Origin: Lepidodermella squamata
Taxonomy: Eukaryota; Gastrotricha
Assembly: GCA_047495785.1 (NCBI GenBank)
Contig: JBLDXI010000001.1
Span: 682,001 to 746,000 of the forward strand
Direction of reading: 5' to 3'
Length of the DNA: 64,000 nucleotides
The notes below the pieces were generated by a model. It worked only from the letters and a program-made list of their open reading frames with translations, had not been told where the DNA came from and ran no database searches. Below are positions 47,698 to 60,700 of the stretch, in pieces; the stretch's first letter is position 1; every line of letters starts with the position of its first letter. The position numbers were made by a program, and so were the translations under genes.

Positions 47698-48310
47698 CAG
47701 TGCACTTTCACTATAACGAAATTTACCGCGCCACCCAAATTCTTTCGCTATAGCGGTTTTTCGTTGAATTGGAAGTTGGATAAAAAATACATCAATTTGA
47801 ACTATTTCACCATTGTTTTTCATTATTCGAGTCGCCAAACGATATCATCATTACCGATGATTAGTTTGGGCACTGATAATGGCCTCCAAAGTTGCTTTTA
47901 TTGCCGAAAATCATCTGTTGGAACCCTTTATAACCCAAATAACTTATTTTTAAATAATAATTATGTCATGAATTGGAAATCGGAAAATATCGAGAAATAT
48001 TCTGAAAAATGTAACGCACGTGCTCACCCTACATGCGTTTTCGATTTAAAGACGTTTACATTCTCTCCCCTCACTCATCTCTCATATGCAATGCTTGAAT
48101 CTTGACTTCGTTATAGCCTACAAAATATTATGGATTTTTTTCTGAGAAAGCCACAAAATTCTTTCGAAATAGCGATTTTTCGCTATACGTATTTCGTTAT
48201 AGTGAAAGCTGTCCCCATGCAAAACATGCAGACGCTGGCCGAGCCACCAAGATCATTTCGATATAACGGTTTTTCGCTATATTGGTGTTCGCTATAGTGA
48301 AAGTGCACTG
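47698..48310. mobile_element. TA-flanked inverted-repeat element (MITE-like, Tc1/mariner or pogo type)
   Basis: 613 bp. The left end is CAGTGCACTTTCACTATAAC; the right end is its reverse complement with one mismatch over 23 bp. Each end is bordered by TA (47696-47697 and 48311-48312), the target duplication of Tc1/mariner and pogo elements. It encodes no transposase. Internally, three direct copies of a module like TTTCG-ATA-CG-TTTTTCG occur near both ends. It is therefore a non-autonomous element. Confidence 0.85.
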
Positions 48311-48312
48311 TA

Positions 48313-48503
48313 TAAAAAATTCCAATTTTTAGCAGGCTTCTTCGGAGGCTGTCAGACCATCGGGTTGGCGGGCTGCCGCGAGGCAAGTACCAACTCGGGT
48401 CGACCGCTTTCCAGTAGTGCATAATACTCATGAGACTTTCAGGGTCGTATTCATCCTGCCGAATTATATGGCCAAAATATTTCAGACGAAATTTTTCAAT
48501 CAA
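48313..48503 (-). mobile_element. non-LTR retrotransposon remnant, upstream part
   Basis: The frame reads FRLKYFGHIIRQ, then LPRGSPPTRWSDSLRRSL. The FGH and RGxPPTRWxD motifs are diagnostic of the C-terminal region of many non-LTR elements. The frame runs directly into the inverted-repeat element at 48310, showing that the latter inserted into it. Confidence 0.6.
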
Positions 48504-49779
48504 TTAACTCAATTCCATTACGTCGCAGATTAGTCTAATATCTACATTAGGAATATAGTCCGTTCTAAACAGACTCATAATTGTTCTAAGCCAGCGCATA
48601 AAAATTACATTTAGCCTTTGCTCTTGTTGGGTGGTAAAGGTTCAGTGAGATATTCTCATTTCAGCGCAGTTGAGTAGAGCATAGGGTTACATGTTGCAAT
48701 AATTTTGAATAGAAAAAACATTTATACCTATTCACCGGGCTGGTGTTCAGGTCTTATTGCAATCGTCAGAGGCCGTTGTTTGATATTTCTATGGATTACT
48801 GCATATATACTCATTGGAAATTTTGGGCCGATGAATTTAATTGCGTTGGATTTCATGTTAAGGGTGGTTCTTAAGAACATGTTTCTACATTTTTCTATTC
48901 ATTCAATTGCTTACTCATTGTAATGTGTCATCAATCATTACGCTACATCGATATTATAGGCTGTTGTAGGAGCGCCAGGAGCTTCATTAACCCTTGCTTC
49001 CTAAATCCTTATTAGGTATCTAACCTCGTCGGAAAAATTATTCGTTCATAGTTTACCAATATTATTACCGCCACCCTAATACAGGTAATAAATTCACCAA
49101 ATTAATTTTCGGATTTTCGGTGAACATCGAATTCAAAAATCAAACCGCAAGTTATATGCTGTTATGCTACATACTTATTTACAGCATTTCCACTGCAGGC
49201 ATTTTTTCAAGCTATTAATGGCTCTCCTACGACATATATGTTGCAGTATATTCTAATATCTTTTTCTTTCTCATAAAAACATCGCCGGTCTAGCGTATCC
49301 GGGGGATTTACTTTGAAGAATGTGCCACATTGACATCGCCTCTCACGCGTCCGCCTCTCTCGCGCACTCAGCGAGTCGACGACCGGAAGGGGCGGAGCAT
49401 AGCGCGGCACGTGATGCACATTTGTGTGTGTGCGCGTATACGGCTCGCACACAGCTGTGGGTAACCATTTGCGCCGACGATTTAGTTTACTGCGATGTCA
49501 TTTTAATGTTACTTTTCGTTTCCGCTCTGTATTTGCCTGATCAACTGCCGCTGTTTGTTGCAACCAGGTCTTGTAATTTTTTACCCCTGTTGCCTCATGA
49601 GCAATAAACCTTATCAGCAGGCGACAAGGGCCTAATGACGAAAGCCCTCTCTCGCTGTTTAGGTAATTGCGATACCTGGATATTCGAGGAGCGAAATAAA
49701 TCGCTTTGTTGTTATTTAAGCGCTGGCAATAATTAAAGTTTCATTATTTATTTAGAATCTTTGTTTTAACAAATAAACG
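48504..49779. other. intergenic, upstream of ephrin
   Basis: About 1.3 kb, AT-rich on the left and GC-rich between 49,320 and 49,470. No gene is recognised. It presumably contains the ephrin promoter. Confidence 0.4.
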
Positions 49780-52361
49780 ATGGATTTTTATTCGAACATT
49801 ATGATTCCGACAACTGCCACGTTTACGTGTGACGAGTTGATTCGATGCAAAGTCTGCTTCATCTGCCTGTTACTGTTACCTTCAACTCCACAACCTATGC
49901 CACTGCCACAAAAACAGCATATCCACTGGTCCCGCTCCTCGTAAGTTTTCTTATCGATTCACTTTTCAAGCCCGCGAGTTCATAGCATATTTCGGCTATT
50001 TTAATATTTATCTGCTGCGAAAGTTACCGTTCATGCGATTCCTTCATATATTTCGTATTCGTGTGGCTAAGAATTGATCAAGGCTGTCGTGGCTTGTTTA
50101 TTTTGCTCATTATTTTGAGATTTGACAGTCTTTTTGATTTCACATAGTATTTCTATTCCGGAAACAACCAGGCATTGCATTGCGCTACTCTTTTTTAAGC
50201 CGGAAAGCGCTTTCAGCGGATGTTGATAAGACATCTATAAAATTGCAATATTTTAGCAATCATTTTTTCACTTGGGTCGGCTTTATTGAAGGCTTAGCAA
50301 AATCAATAGCGCTTATGTTTGTCAATACGTCGGCTGAGTGAACGCAGAGTGGGCTTGGCGCCAGCTTTTTGCGCGCTCACCAGCAAAGCGCACTTGTCGC
50401 CGTCCGGCTCTCGCCTCCCGTTGCGTAACCCCGCCGGGGATTACACGGCATACCACATGACTGCAGTTGACGCCGGGTTTGCCCGATGCGATAACGTGGG
50501 CAACTTCCGGGGACACGACGGCCGGCAAGAGCCGACGGTCAACAAACCCCGGCGTGTTATATAAACATATAACCGAGCCCGGCACGGAATAGGGATCTAG
50601 GTCGTGATGATGATGATGACGACGATGAAGTTGGTAGGTGCGGGATGAGCAAATAGACGGCACGCCTCTACGCGCATTCCCATCCCGCTCTTCAAAGTCG
50701 CGATGTACGCGCGCCGGTTCGGTGTCTTCTTCGCGGGCGGCGGTGTCAAATGCAAACACGTGCATGTGACTAAGTGAATGATAATATTGTTTTATTTGCC
50801 CAACCTTGTTCGGCCCCTCTTTATGCAGATGTGCCGTGACCAATTCCCATGTCCGGTGAATTATATTATTTATTGTATACAAAACGACTCTCCGCACTTG
50901 ATATTTATCTAGTGGGCGCGGTTGTTGAATCACTCGGGTGTATAACCAAACACGGCATATTTTTAGATTTAGTCATCATCATCATCATCGACAACAATCG
51001 TCGAGGCGTTGTAAAAAATTGTTGTCGCTGTTGCCGATTGCGTGCTATGCGAACTAATTTGCGTTGTTTTGCTGTCCACTTATTGCTGTAGTGCGACAAA
51101 ATAAGCGACGAAATAATCACATCCGGACGCGACGCGCCGCTTTGTGCGCGCGGCCAACCGTCGCGCCTGGCACTTGGCAGCCGGGCGCCAATACACCCTA
51201 CCACTTAACAGCGACAAGTGAACGAAATGAATGAACAACGGCTGCGGCGACGACGCCCATGCGAATAATTTATGAGAGCCAACGATCGGCGGCGCGGTTG
51301 CTCATTTCGATAGACGACTGCTAACCTCACACAGTAGTAGTAGTTTGGCTCAATTTAAGTTTGTTATTGTTGCCGGGTCGATCGGCGGCCTGACCGGCGC
51401 AGGGCCAACAGCCGGAACTTTCGCTCGCGTGTTACGAACAATTTCAGTGTGCGAAGGTGATGAAAAGGAACTACTCTTTTGTAGACTCATTATCCGCTCC
51501 GTCGCCTCGCGTGAAGATATTGATGAACTCGTTCAGAAGCCTCTTGTCTTGTGCGCGTCATAAAGCGACCCGCAGAAGTGATAATTAAATTCTCAGGCAA
51601 TAAAATTAAATGAAAGAAAAACAAAAATAACATTTCTTCAATTATAAATTATTTAATCTTCCAGATTTCAACACGCCGTTCCATCTCCTCCCAATGGCCT
51701 CATCATCCCGCCGTCGCCTGTTGATCGCCACGTTTTCAAACCGATTGAAATAAAAGTCGCTATGGGTTCAGTCGTGCATTTCGTGTGCCCACCATTGGCG
51801 GCGAACGAGCACTATCTGATCTACAAGGTGTCTGCTAATGACTACGCGAAATGTTCGACCGAAGAAACGCGCCGGAAGCGTGCTACACCGTTTCTGCGCT
51901 GTTCCGGCTCCGCTGATTCCGGCGCCAGCCCGCATCGCCGCACATTCCAAATTTCTGAGCTGAACCCGTTCGGCCGTAGTTACAAGGCTGGTGAGGAGAT
52001 TCATTTCATTTCGACATCGTCTGGCTCGCCGCTCGGCATCGACAACATGCACGATGGCGTGTGCCAAAAGTTCCAGATGCGCGTAAAACTCACTGTTCAA
52101 AAAACCGAACATCCCGAGGAGCGGTATCGGTCCTGTTTGAAAATTCTCGGAGTTCAACCCGAATGTTGCGAACCGCGCAATCGGTTAGGCGATACTTGCT
52201 CCAGCGAATCGGCGACTACAACCACCCAAACAGCACCAGTTGCGGCTCATGCTGGGTTTTTCCTGAGCCATGGGCCGTCTTCTTCCGCCGCGCCCTCGAC
52301 TAGTTTTGCGTCTTCCTTAATATCTGTCGCGATATTGATAGCGCTCCACCGGCTATTATAA
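49780..52361 (+). CDS. GPI-anchored ephrin
   Basis: Exons 49780-49940 and 51665-52361; 285 residues. Ephrins are surface ligands of Eph receptor kinases in axon guidance and cell sorting. The first exon encodes a signal sequence (RCKVCFICLLLLPSTPQ) and ends QHIHWSRSS, matching the family start (H-x-x-W-x-S-S). It has phase 2 and the second exon supplies the missing base. The ephrin fold continues with IEIKVAMGSVVHFVCP, YLIYKVSANDYAKC, FQISELNPFGRSYKAGEEI and DGVCQKFQMRVKLTV, so the conserved cysteines are present. An S/T/A-rich stalk follows, then a hydrophobic tail (SLISVAILIALHRLL) typical of a GPI signal. There is no cytoplasmic domain, so it is the A/GPI type as in other invertebrates. 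The 1,724-bp intron is unusually long and GC-rich. Confidence 0.88.
50606..50628 (+). repeat. GAT/GAC trinucleotide microsatellite
   Basis: Short run of GAT with some GAC units inside the ephrin intron. A CAT run of the opposite sense lies at about 50,973-50,989. Confidence 0.6.
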
Positions 52362-52848
52362 ATGATTGCGGCAGATATTAATATAATTATTGTTTTTCAA
52401 AGAATGCTACACGTTATTTTACAAGGAATTTCTTCCATTTCGCATTATTATCATATCGTTATTGTTTTACGATAATTATCGTGCTTTCTCCTATATCACT
52501 ATTATTTATATACGTGAGTCGTGGTTGTGTGAAAGATCTTCTTCCCCGAAAAATAATGTACATATTAACGAGTGAGGTATTCGAAAAAACTCTTCCGGTA
52601 TTTGAACTGATCGGCCGCGAAGACCAAAAACGATACTATGATGATGTTGAATTTAATGCTCATAAAACAAAACAAAAACACATTCGAGCAGAAATTACAG
52701 CCAACTGTGATAAAAGAAATCCATGAACTCTTCCTCGCTTGCTCTTATTGGTTTCGCAACGTTTTCGGAGCTTCGGCCGGTCTGTTGAACTTGTTGTTGT
52801 CTATATCATAAATTTTATAACCACACCGCAACTGTTGCATGGCGTTGT

Positions 52849-52854
52849 AATAAA
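52849..52854 (+). terminator. candidate poly(A) signal of ephrin
   Basis: AATAAA about 490 nt after the ephrin stop. A second AATAAA at 53038-53043 is an alternative. Confidence 0.4.
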
Positions 52855-53219
52855 TTCTACCCCGTGTATAAATTTGTTCAGCCTTGCGTGAGGCGGTAGC
52901 TTTTTCGAAGATCAGAACCCGTGTATATGTTCCATGTCCTCTCGCATATTAATATATTGTGTATGGTCGTCGTTTTTTGAACAAAAAACGAACAGGTGGC
53001 GATGAACTCAGTTGTGAAAAGCATAGTAAAATTGAGAAAATAAAAGTGTTTTCGCACGCAAGGTTTCGTTTTATTGTCATTTTAGTTGAACTATAGACGA
53101 GGTTTCAGAGGCTTACATAATCACTAGGAATCGAAAGGAACTTGCAACGAAGATGTTTGTAAATTTCTTGGAAATTTAGTCAATAATTTGGTCAGCAGGT
53201 TAGTTCTAACCAGCGTAAT

Positions 53220-53603
53220 TTATTCCTTATCGGCCTTGACTTTGCTGATTTCAGCCATTTGCTTCTTGTGGCGCTCGATGGCTTCCTGGTGCAGACGGAT
53301 GTTCTGCTCATGCAGGCGAATTTCGTTTTCCATGTGATCTTTCATGGACTTCAGCTGCTCGTTTTGCTAAACAAGAGAAATAGATAAATTAAGGTGGAAT
53401 TTTTGTTTTCGCTAAATACTCACAATTTTACGGAAATATTGTTCCTCTTGCGCAGCTTCACGCTTGCCGAACGAGCCACCAGCATCGCGGATAGAACCGC
53501 CAGAACCGCCACCGTGGCCGGCACCCTCACCCCAAGTGCCAGACATAGCACGGACAGGGACAGAGCGCAAGACGCTCAGACGAGAACGGACAGCAGAGAG
53601 CAT
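53220..53603 (-). CDS. ATPIF1: mitochondrial ATPase inhibitor IF1
   Basis: Exons 53603-53424 and 53366-53220 (57-nt intron); 108 residues. IF1 blocks the hydrolytic direction of the F1Fo ATP synthase at low matrix pH. The basic N-terminus ([20 protein letters not shown]) is a mitochondrial targeting peptide. The inhibitory core is [20 protein letters not shown], followed by QEEQYFRK. The second exon is a charged helix rich in histidine ([20 protein letters not shown]), the dimerisation and pH-sensing region. The stop codon TAA lies inside AATAAA, so the poly(A) signal begins in the last codons. It is convergent with ephrin. Confidence 0.95.
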
Positions 53604-54753
53604 TTAAAATTCTCAAATTTAACTAAAATATTTAAAGAAAAAATATAACTAATTCACAAGACGCGTTCATGACTTTTTATTTCATGGAGCTCTACTTTTG
53701 ATATAATTAAACCGAATTTGACAATTTTCTTTCAGACGATAACGACTAATTAAATTAGAATTAATTATAGCTGCGCGCGTTTGATCTGATTTCAAAAAGT
53801 GGCACTACCTAAAAGCAGCAAGTGCCGGGGAGGGTGATAAATGCAGAGAAGAATAAGATTCACCAAGCAAAAAGCATTTTTTCAAGGATGTTCTACATTT
53901 TTCATCCAAGAGAAAAGATAGATCAATAATTCAAATAAAGCACTATAATCATTTCGCTACTTGTAATACCTGATACATCATGAGAAAGTTCAAAAATTGG
54001 GACGCATTGCAACAATAATAGCTTCACAACAACGCACGAGAAAGATTGCGGTTTCACATGTAGGTATATAATTGCCAATGATTGAAGAAAAAGAAGAAGA
54101 AAAGATAGAGAGAGAAAACGAATCACAGTTGGAGAATTCGCGCGTGGACAAGCTTTCAGTTTAGAATTTGAAGGTAGCGTAACGAAGTGAGATGTCCAAA
54201 CGCAGAATCAGTTTCATCGCAAACAAGCAGACGGAAGTGACAAGGAAATGAATAAAGAAGGGGAGAAATGTAGATTTCGCAACAAAATTGATCACTGAAG
54301 TTATTGTCTATGAAATGCGCTTGTGAATCTCACTGGAAACAGCCGCTGAAAAATTATCGTTTCAATCAAATAATGCATAATATTTGTCTCGTCTATCATC
54401 TTCATCGATTTCCGTTTCTTGGAAAAGGACGCTGGAATAAAAATGTTACCACGTTCAGTTCTAGAAGAGACATTTTATCACTGAGCTAAAACAGGGAGTT
54501 ACTAATTTTACAATTTTTTTCCACAATTTATCACTAGGAAATAGTAATACTCTAACAACACGAAACAGGAATTTTTGACAGAAAAATTAGATTAGTCTCT
54601 TTTTCAGTGTTATTTACATCGATAATTGCAATTTAAGACCATTACAAAAATATGAAATAAAACTTTTTTTTTTACATTTTCTATGATGGTACATTCGTTC
54701 TGAAGTTATAATATAATTTATTCATTTTTTCAGTGGTTGAAGCAGCGTGATAC
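53604..54753. other. intergenic, IF1 5' side to DmX 3' side
   Basis: 1.15 kb, AT-rich, with no supported gene. On the minus strand a TATTTTAG acceptor-like motif lies about 20 nt before the IF1 ATG. The right end must contain the DmX-like 3' UTR. Confidence 0.4.
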
Positions 54754-57700
54754 TCAACTAAGGAGAGACGTCAAAGAGCGAACTCGGAATGATCCATCGG
54801 CGCCGCACGAATACAGCCGGTGTTCGGGGTCGATCGCCAACTGGGTGACGCCGACCGTCTGCGAGCCGACGAACCCGGAGGCGAGCCCACGCACCTTGTG
54901 TTCGGCCGGCATGTGAGCAATCAAGTGGATATCGGAGCCCATCGACCAGATTTTCACGTCGCCATCGGCCGCGCCCGTCGCAAAACACTTCTCCATCGGG
55001 TCGATGGCGATGCACTTGATCGACGACTGCTCGTGGGCCGCCAGCATGCACAGAGGTTCGGATTTTCGCAGGTCGAACAAGGCGACTTCGCCGCGCTTGC
55101 CAGCCGTCAGTAACACGTTGTAGCGCTTCGAAAACGCAACTGTATTGCAGCCACCGTCATGACACACGTAAGATTGCACGATTTGAGAATTCGGCGGCAG
55201 TAAGGTGTCCCACAGCCGCAGGTTATTGTTGTCATTGGAATTGCCTACTGTGGCTATCACCGAGGCCGAGTCGAGGAAGCAGAAGTCGGCCAGAGACTGA
55301 GAGTGGGCCTCGCGTTGAGCCCAGAACGGCCGGTTCGTTTTGCCAACATGGCTTAGACACAGCCGCATAGTTCCAGACTGCTCAGCCACGCCGAATTTAT
55401 TGCCGTAGTCGGACCATTTCAGGGCTGTTAAGTTGGATGTGGGTCGCGGGTCGAGGTCGTAGGTAACCACGGCTGACCAATGACCCCATTGCCAGCATGA
55501 AATCGTCCGATTTTGACAGCCAACCAGGACTGCAAAAACAATAAATTGTTGAAAATTCGAACAGCATTTCAATTATTTCAATAACTTACAAAATGGCTGA
55601 CTCGGATGTGATGACATATATCGCGCATGAGCCACGTTATTTTTGCATAGCTGAAAAAGAAGAAACAAAACCAATAATTTCATGCGAATGTTATGTCAAG
55701 AACACAAACGTTAGGAAAACGGAATGAAGCATTTCAGTGAACACAAAATATTCAAGGTCTGAACAATTTCAACGCCAAGACAACATTTAAGGAAATAGAA
55801 GCGCATGAATACTCAGATAGTAAGCGATGCGGGCGACGCCTGGACCAGCGTGATTATTCTTTGGCATTTCTCGACTTTTCAAACGAGTGAAAACACAACC
55901 CTTAAGGTCGCTTTCATGGTGTTATTAAAGCGCAATTTCTCACGATACCCATCCACCTCTTAACAAGCTACAAGAAACTTCGATATCTTCATTTAAAAAC
56001 CTGTCGATTGAAGCGATTCGGGAACTTGGCATAAACGAGCCCAGGGAATGGTTCATCCAAAACAGTACCAAACAACTGCTTATACGTGATGTTGATTATA
56101 TTTGAAATGATTGAACAAACGAAACAAAAAAGAGACAGACAAAGTAACACATGGCATAATGAAAGACGGGGAACTGAAATGAAAACATAGCGCTACACGA
56201 AGTAAGTAATCGCGGACCTGTTTCACTAGACGCCTGCTTCTGTCAAGAACTTGGAAGGGCGTCTGCAAGTTTTTAAGCTGGATTGGCAAATTTAGAATTT
56301 TCGAAAAACACAGTTAGTAAGGCAGAACTTGGCAGAAAAATCGCCTTGAACTTACCACATTAGCGCCATAGGCTGTGATTGCATTCGCTCCGGTCTGGTT
56401 GATCGCAGCTGGAATGACCCCCGGAGCTGAGGGCGGAAGAGTCGGCATGCTGGCAACCGCAGGCAAATGAGCGTGTGATGTGCTGCTCGACGGCGAATTC
56501 ATGCCCAAGGCACCTTGACGAGTATTTAGAACCGTAAACTGGTTACAACCATCAGCAGGTTGAGGGTTCAACATCGTTTCGATGTCATAATCCAAATCTG
56601 AATCAACCCAGGTCGGCGGGTGTAACATCGCCCCGATGTCTAACTGCAGGATTTCTTTCGACAACGCCAATGCCACGCAATTTAGGTTGTTCTGATTAAT
56701 GCAGAACGACCCGACTGGTTCCTGGTCTTTATGAATCATTTTCACCGCAAGGTCCGAGTTCGGGACCGGTTTCCCGACCAGAGTCGATTTTGAGGTGGAA
56801 TTTTCGTTATGATCTTGAGGTGACTCGGTGCGTCTTGATAGTGACATCATACTTACTGAGGGTGTCACCTTACTGCTCGCAACCTCTTGAGGAGCCGTTG
56901 CGGTAGTCGGGCCGAAAACGTGGCGAATAAACAGCGGCCTCAGTGTTTCCTGCCTGGCCAAATAGACCCATAAGCGACGGTGGAGGATCGTGCACGGGTC
57001 TTCAGCAAACGGAGTGTTGTCAGTTTTGATCAAACACGCATATTTATCAAAAGGCTTAGCCCCTTGAGCACCGGGCGTCGGCGTTGCCATTACCCCGACA
57101 GGTTCTGCCAAAACCGTGCGGTCAGGTACGAATTCCGGAGCAGGCGGAGGCGGGCCCAGCGTTTTCAAGTCGATCTGAAGCGTCTCGGACCACCTTCCCA
57201 TCGCCGCAATGAGGGCGTGAATCAATGGGAATAGCTGAACTAAATCCTGATGTTCGACGCCGAGACTTGGCAAAAATTGCCGATACATGTTAGAAACATG
57301 TTCGATCAACGCAATGCGAAGCAAAACCCACGCTCTCGAGTTTGGATTCGAATGCTCAGTGCTGTCCAAATCTTCGTCGTGATCAGCTTCACTTTCTAAC
57401 GTGTCATCCATGTTCAAAAGCTGAGCTGTATCATAGTCTAAATTCAGATTCGGCTCAGGTTTGCGAAGAAAGTAGCTCGCCAAGGTGGTGGTGGGTGCGA
57501 TGAATTCTTCGGTATAGACGATTTTATCCGCCTCACTCGATCTCCGCTGCTCTAAAACGCGTCGGTTTATCGCCGAGCGGTGTTTGTCCATCGCAGAGGT
57601 AGCCGGTGAGTTGCTCGAGCTGTTGTCTGAACTGCCAGCTGGAATTGACGGTGTGCCAGTCGTTTGTCCAGGCTGAGGCGGGACGGGCGGGGGTGGCTGG

Positions 57701-60700
57701 CTGGGTGCATGATGGCGCACCGGCATTCGCTTCGCCCCGCCGAAAACTCGATTCCACGCCGATAAATTCAACGGGTTAGCGATTAATCGGAACAAAGCCC
57801 GAGCGTCGCTGGTCGCAAGAGCGTATACGAAAACTCCCGAGTGACACGCGACGAGACACCGTGTTAGAAGAAGGTACAACTTAGGGCAGTCCGGGTCAGC
57901 GAATTGCTGGAGAAGACCCGACCATTGACTTACCCCAGGCCATTTCGTCGGTTCAGTCGTCACGACACGCAAGCGGCCTGGATCCAAGTCGCACCCGCAA
58001 AGGCTCTGGTACACGAGTGAAGACAATGTCAAGGCCAAATCTCGAACAGCTCGTAGTTTCGAAAGGAGTCTTGGAGATGGCGGCCACAACCGGTCCATAT
58101 TTGAGAGGAATAACAAAATATCTGAGGCCAAATTGAACAAAATAGAAACAACATTCTGGAAGCAGGCCCGAAGAGGTGACAAAGCTGCGAGAACGAGCGG
58201 CAGTGAAGTCGTTGTCGGTAATTTGCAAGTCAGCGAAGATCTCGGAGCGTAGAAATCTTGCGATAACTGGCAGAGCTCATTCAACGCAAGGGATAGCGGA
58301 GTCGAGGTCGGCGCTAGTAGCGACGCGAAGTTAAGCAGGCAATGCAACAAATGGCTGTTCTTTGCTAGCCAATTACGTCGTTCGTTCAAGCTTTCCAGCA
58401 ACTGATGAACATCGCCGTTATTGTCGAGAATCAACGGCAACGAGAGGGGTGGTAAGCCCTTGGAAGACGACCTCATCAGCGCCTTTTGATTGTCCGAAAT
58501 CATGTTAGAAACAAGGTGAAACTCATTCTGAAGCCAGCTGAATAACTGTTGATGTAGTTGAGAACTGGTCTGGCCACCGCAAAGAGCTGTCAGCTCATCA
58601 GCAAGCAGACGAAGGCAGCAAATGAATTTCAACTGCTCAGCAACACAGTTGGTTGTAAATTCGGGTGAAAAAGGCGAAATTGCACCAGGTTCGCTCTTCC
58701 TTGAATCAGTTGAAAAGGTCTTTCCAAGCGGCGTTTTCTCGTCTTGAACTGGGGTAACGACGAAACGAGGAGCGATAGGAGGGGCGAGTTCTTTAGGTTT
58801 TTCTTCCTCCTTCACAGCTTCTTCTTCCTCCTCACTCTTGTTATCTTCATCGCTCCAATCCAATACCAACTCGTCTTTTTCCCCTCCTGAAACCGGCTGA
58901 CTCCAGTCTAGATCAGAAGCTTTCGACACCGATATAGCCGGAGCTTGAGGCTGTTCTGGTTTTGAGCTGATTTTCGTTATAGAACCATTCATCTCGGCGT
59001 CACTTGCAGCGAGAGCCGGCATACGGCTCAGCACATTAAGGGCCAAAACCGGACAACCAGCCTTCAAGTAGCTATGAGCGGTCAGAAAATGCGTTCGCCG
59101 CTCGAGGTGGGATGACAGCAGTGAATCATCGTAATCATTCGAACGACCTGCGGTCAATTTTCGCATCAACGGGTGAGTTTTAAGGTGGCAATAAAACCCG
59201 AAAATCGCCGTCATATGAGCGAAATCGTCGGAATGTAACCCGCGGCTGCTGTCAAGCAAAACACTCAACGCCTCGTGATGTTCCCCAACCACCCAATGGG
59301 CGAGACTCAGCAAGAAGACGTCATTCGATTTCCGCTTTGATCCATTGCCGCCCAAAATTTCGGTTCTCATCAAATTCTGGTACGTTTGGCCACTTTCGTC
59401 GTGTAATCTCGCGATTACAAGAGCGAGTTGAAGATCGAAAAGCCGCGATACGCAGACTTCAATCGCATCTCTCAGCGAATCTGCCAGCAAAAAGAAGGCA
59501 ATTGCGTGTTCGAATCGTTGTTTTGCGAGCAAGTCGAACGCGTTTTTCAAGGCGGCTTTGCGCCACCGTTCTTCCGTGAAATCATTCTTGAAAAAATCGC
59601 GCATCCTCGTGTTCTCATGCGACTTGAACAGCACGGCAAGCACCGACTTTTTCTTCATCGCAAGGTAGTAGAGCGCGGAGTCCAGCGGCTCTTTCGTCTT
59701 CTGGAAGGCCGATCTCGCCAGTTGTTCACCGAGTTTTTTCAAGGCGGTGATATTTCTGAGCCAGAAGCCGACGCCATACGCTCTCAGCTCAACCCATTGG
59801 GGCTCGTTTTTCTGAACACTGGGTATTAGCGAGAGTAATTCGTCCTGGCTTTCTGAATGGAAGGCCCACAAGTAAGACGCACTCGATAAACCGCGTTGGA
59901 TGATTTTAGCACGGTGTGCGACAGGCAGAGTTTGGGCTAGGTAGTTGTGATGCCGCATATCGAGTAGGAACCGCGAGCCACATGCATCTAACGATTGCGA
60001 GTAGAGTTGAGTGCCTGGGTCGGACTGTTTACCTCGAGCTGAGACAAGACCAGCCAATGCAAGAAGGTACATCTGATCGAGGTTTGACAGGCCAGGAAGA
60101 CGGCTTCGCGACAAAAAGACTGAAAGAAGACGAGCCATCGTTTCGCTGAAGACAGGTTGAATGCCATTGCCACTCGACGAATTCGCTCGATTTCTGATAC
60201 TTTGAGGGGTCAACGTATCAGCAGAGTCGAAACTGCTAAAACTGAGCTGAGACATCAGCTTTTCGGCTGTTGAACCCGCTGATGATGGTAGGTGATGGGA
60301 ATGGTGATTGGGTGCACTTTGCGAAGAGCTGAGCATCGTCCAGATTTCGTGAAGAGGAATGGGACGAACAAACACGGTATTCAGTGATGACGAGCCGCCA
60401 GCTTCGTCTTGCCCATTCACAGGTGTCGCTTTCAGATCACCAACATTCGAAAAATGCTTCGTTGACGCCGAGAGGCGATCTACGGCCACATCTTCTGCAG
60501 CGTTTTCGTCCAATTCATCTCCCTGTAAGAGCAAAGAGAAAGATTAGAACCAGAAGAAAAATAAATAAAAATGTAGTGTTTGATCGAAAAGTTGATAGAA
60601 CTGAAATTCCTCCACTGAATACTGAATGAGAAAAAAGACTAGTGAAAAACAAAAACTTGGATTGAAGTGTCGTTCAAAAAAAGAAATACAGCTAAACTAT

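Noticed and set aside
47614-48105. 163-codon plus-strand frame
   Set aside because: It runs through one end of the TA-flanked inverted-repeat element and has no protein-like motifs; it is a by-product of the repeat sequence.
50322-50933. 203-codon minus frame as a real gene
   Set aside because: Composition follows the GC-rich intron, no domain is recognised, and no start context or splice structure supports it; kept only as a low-interest finding.
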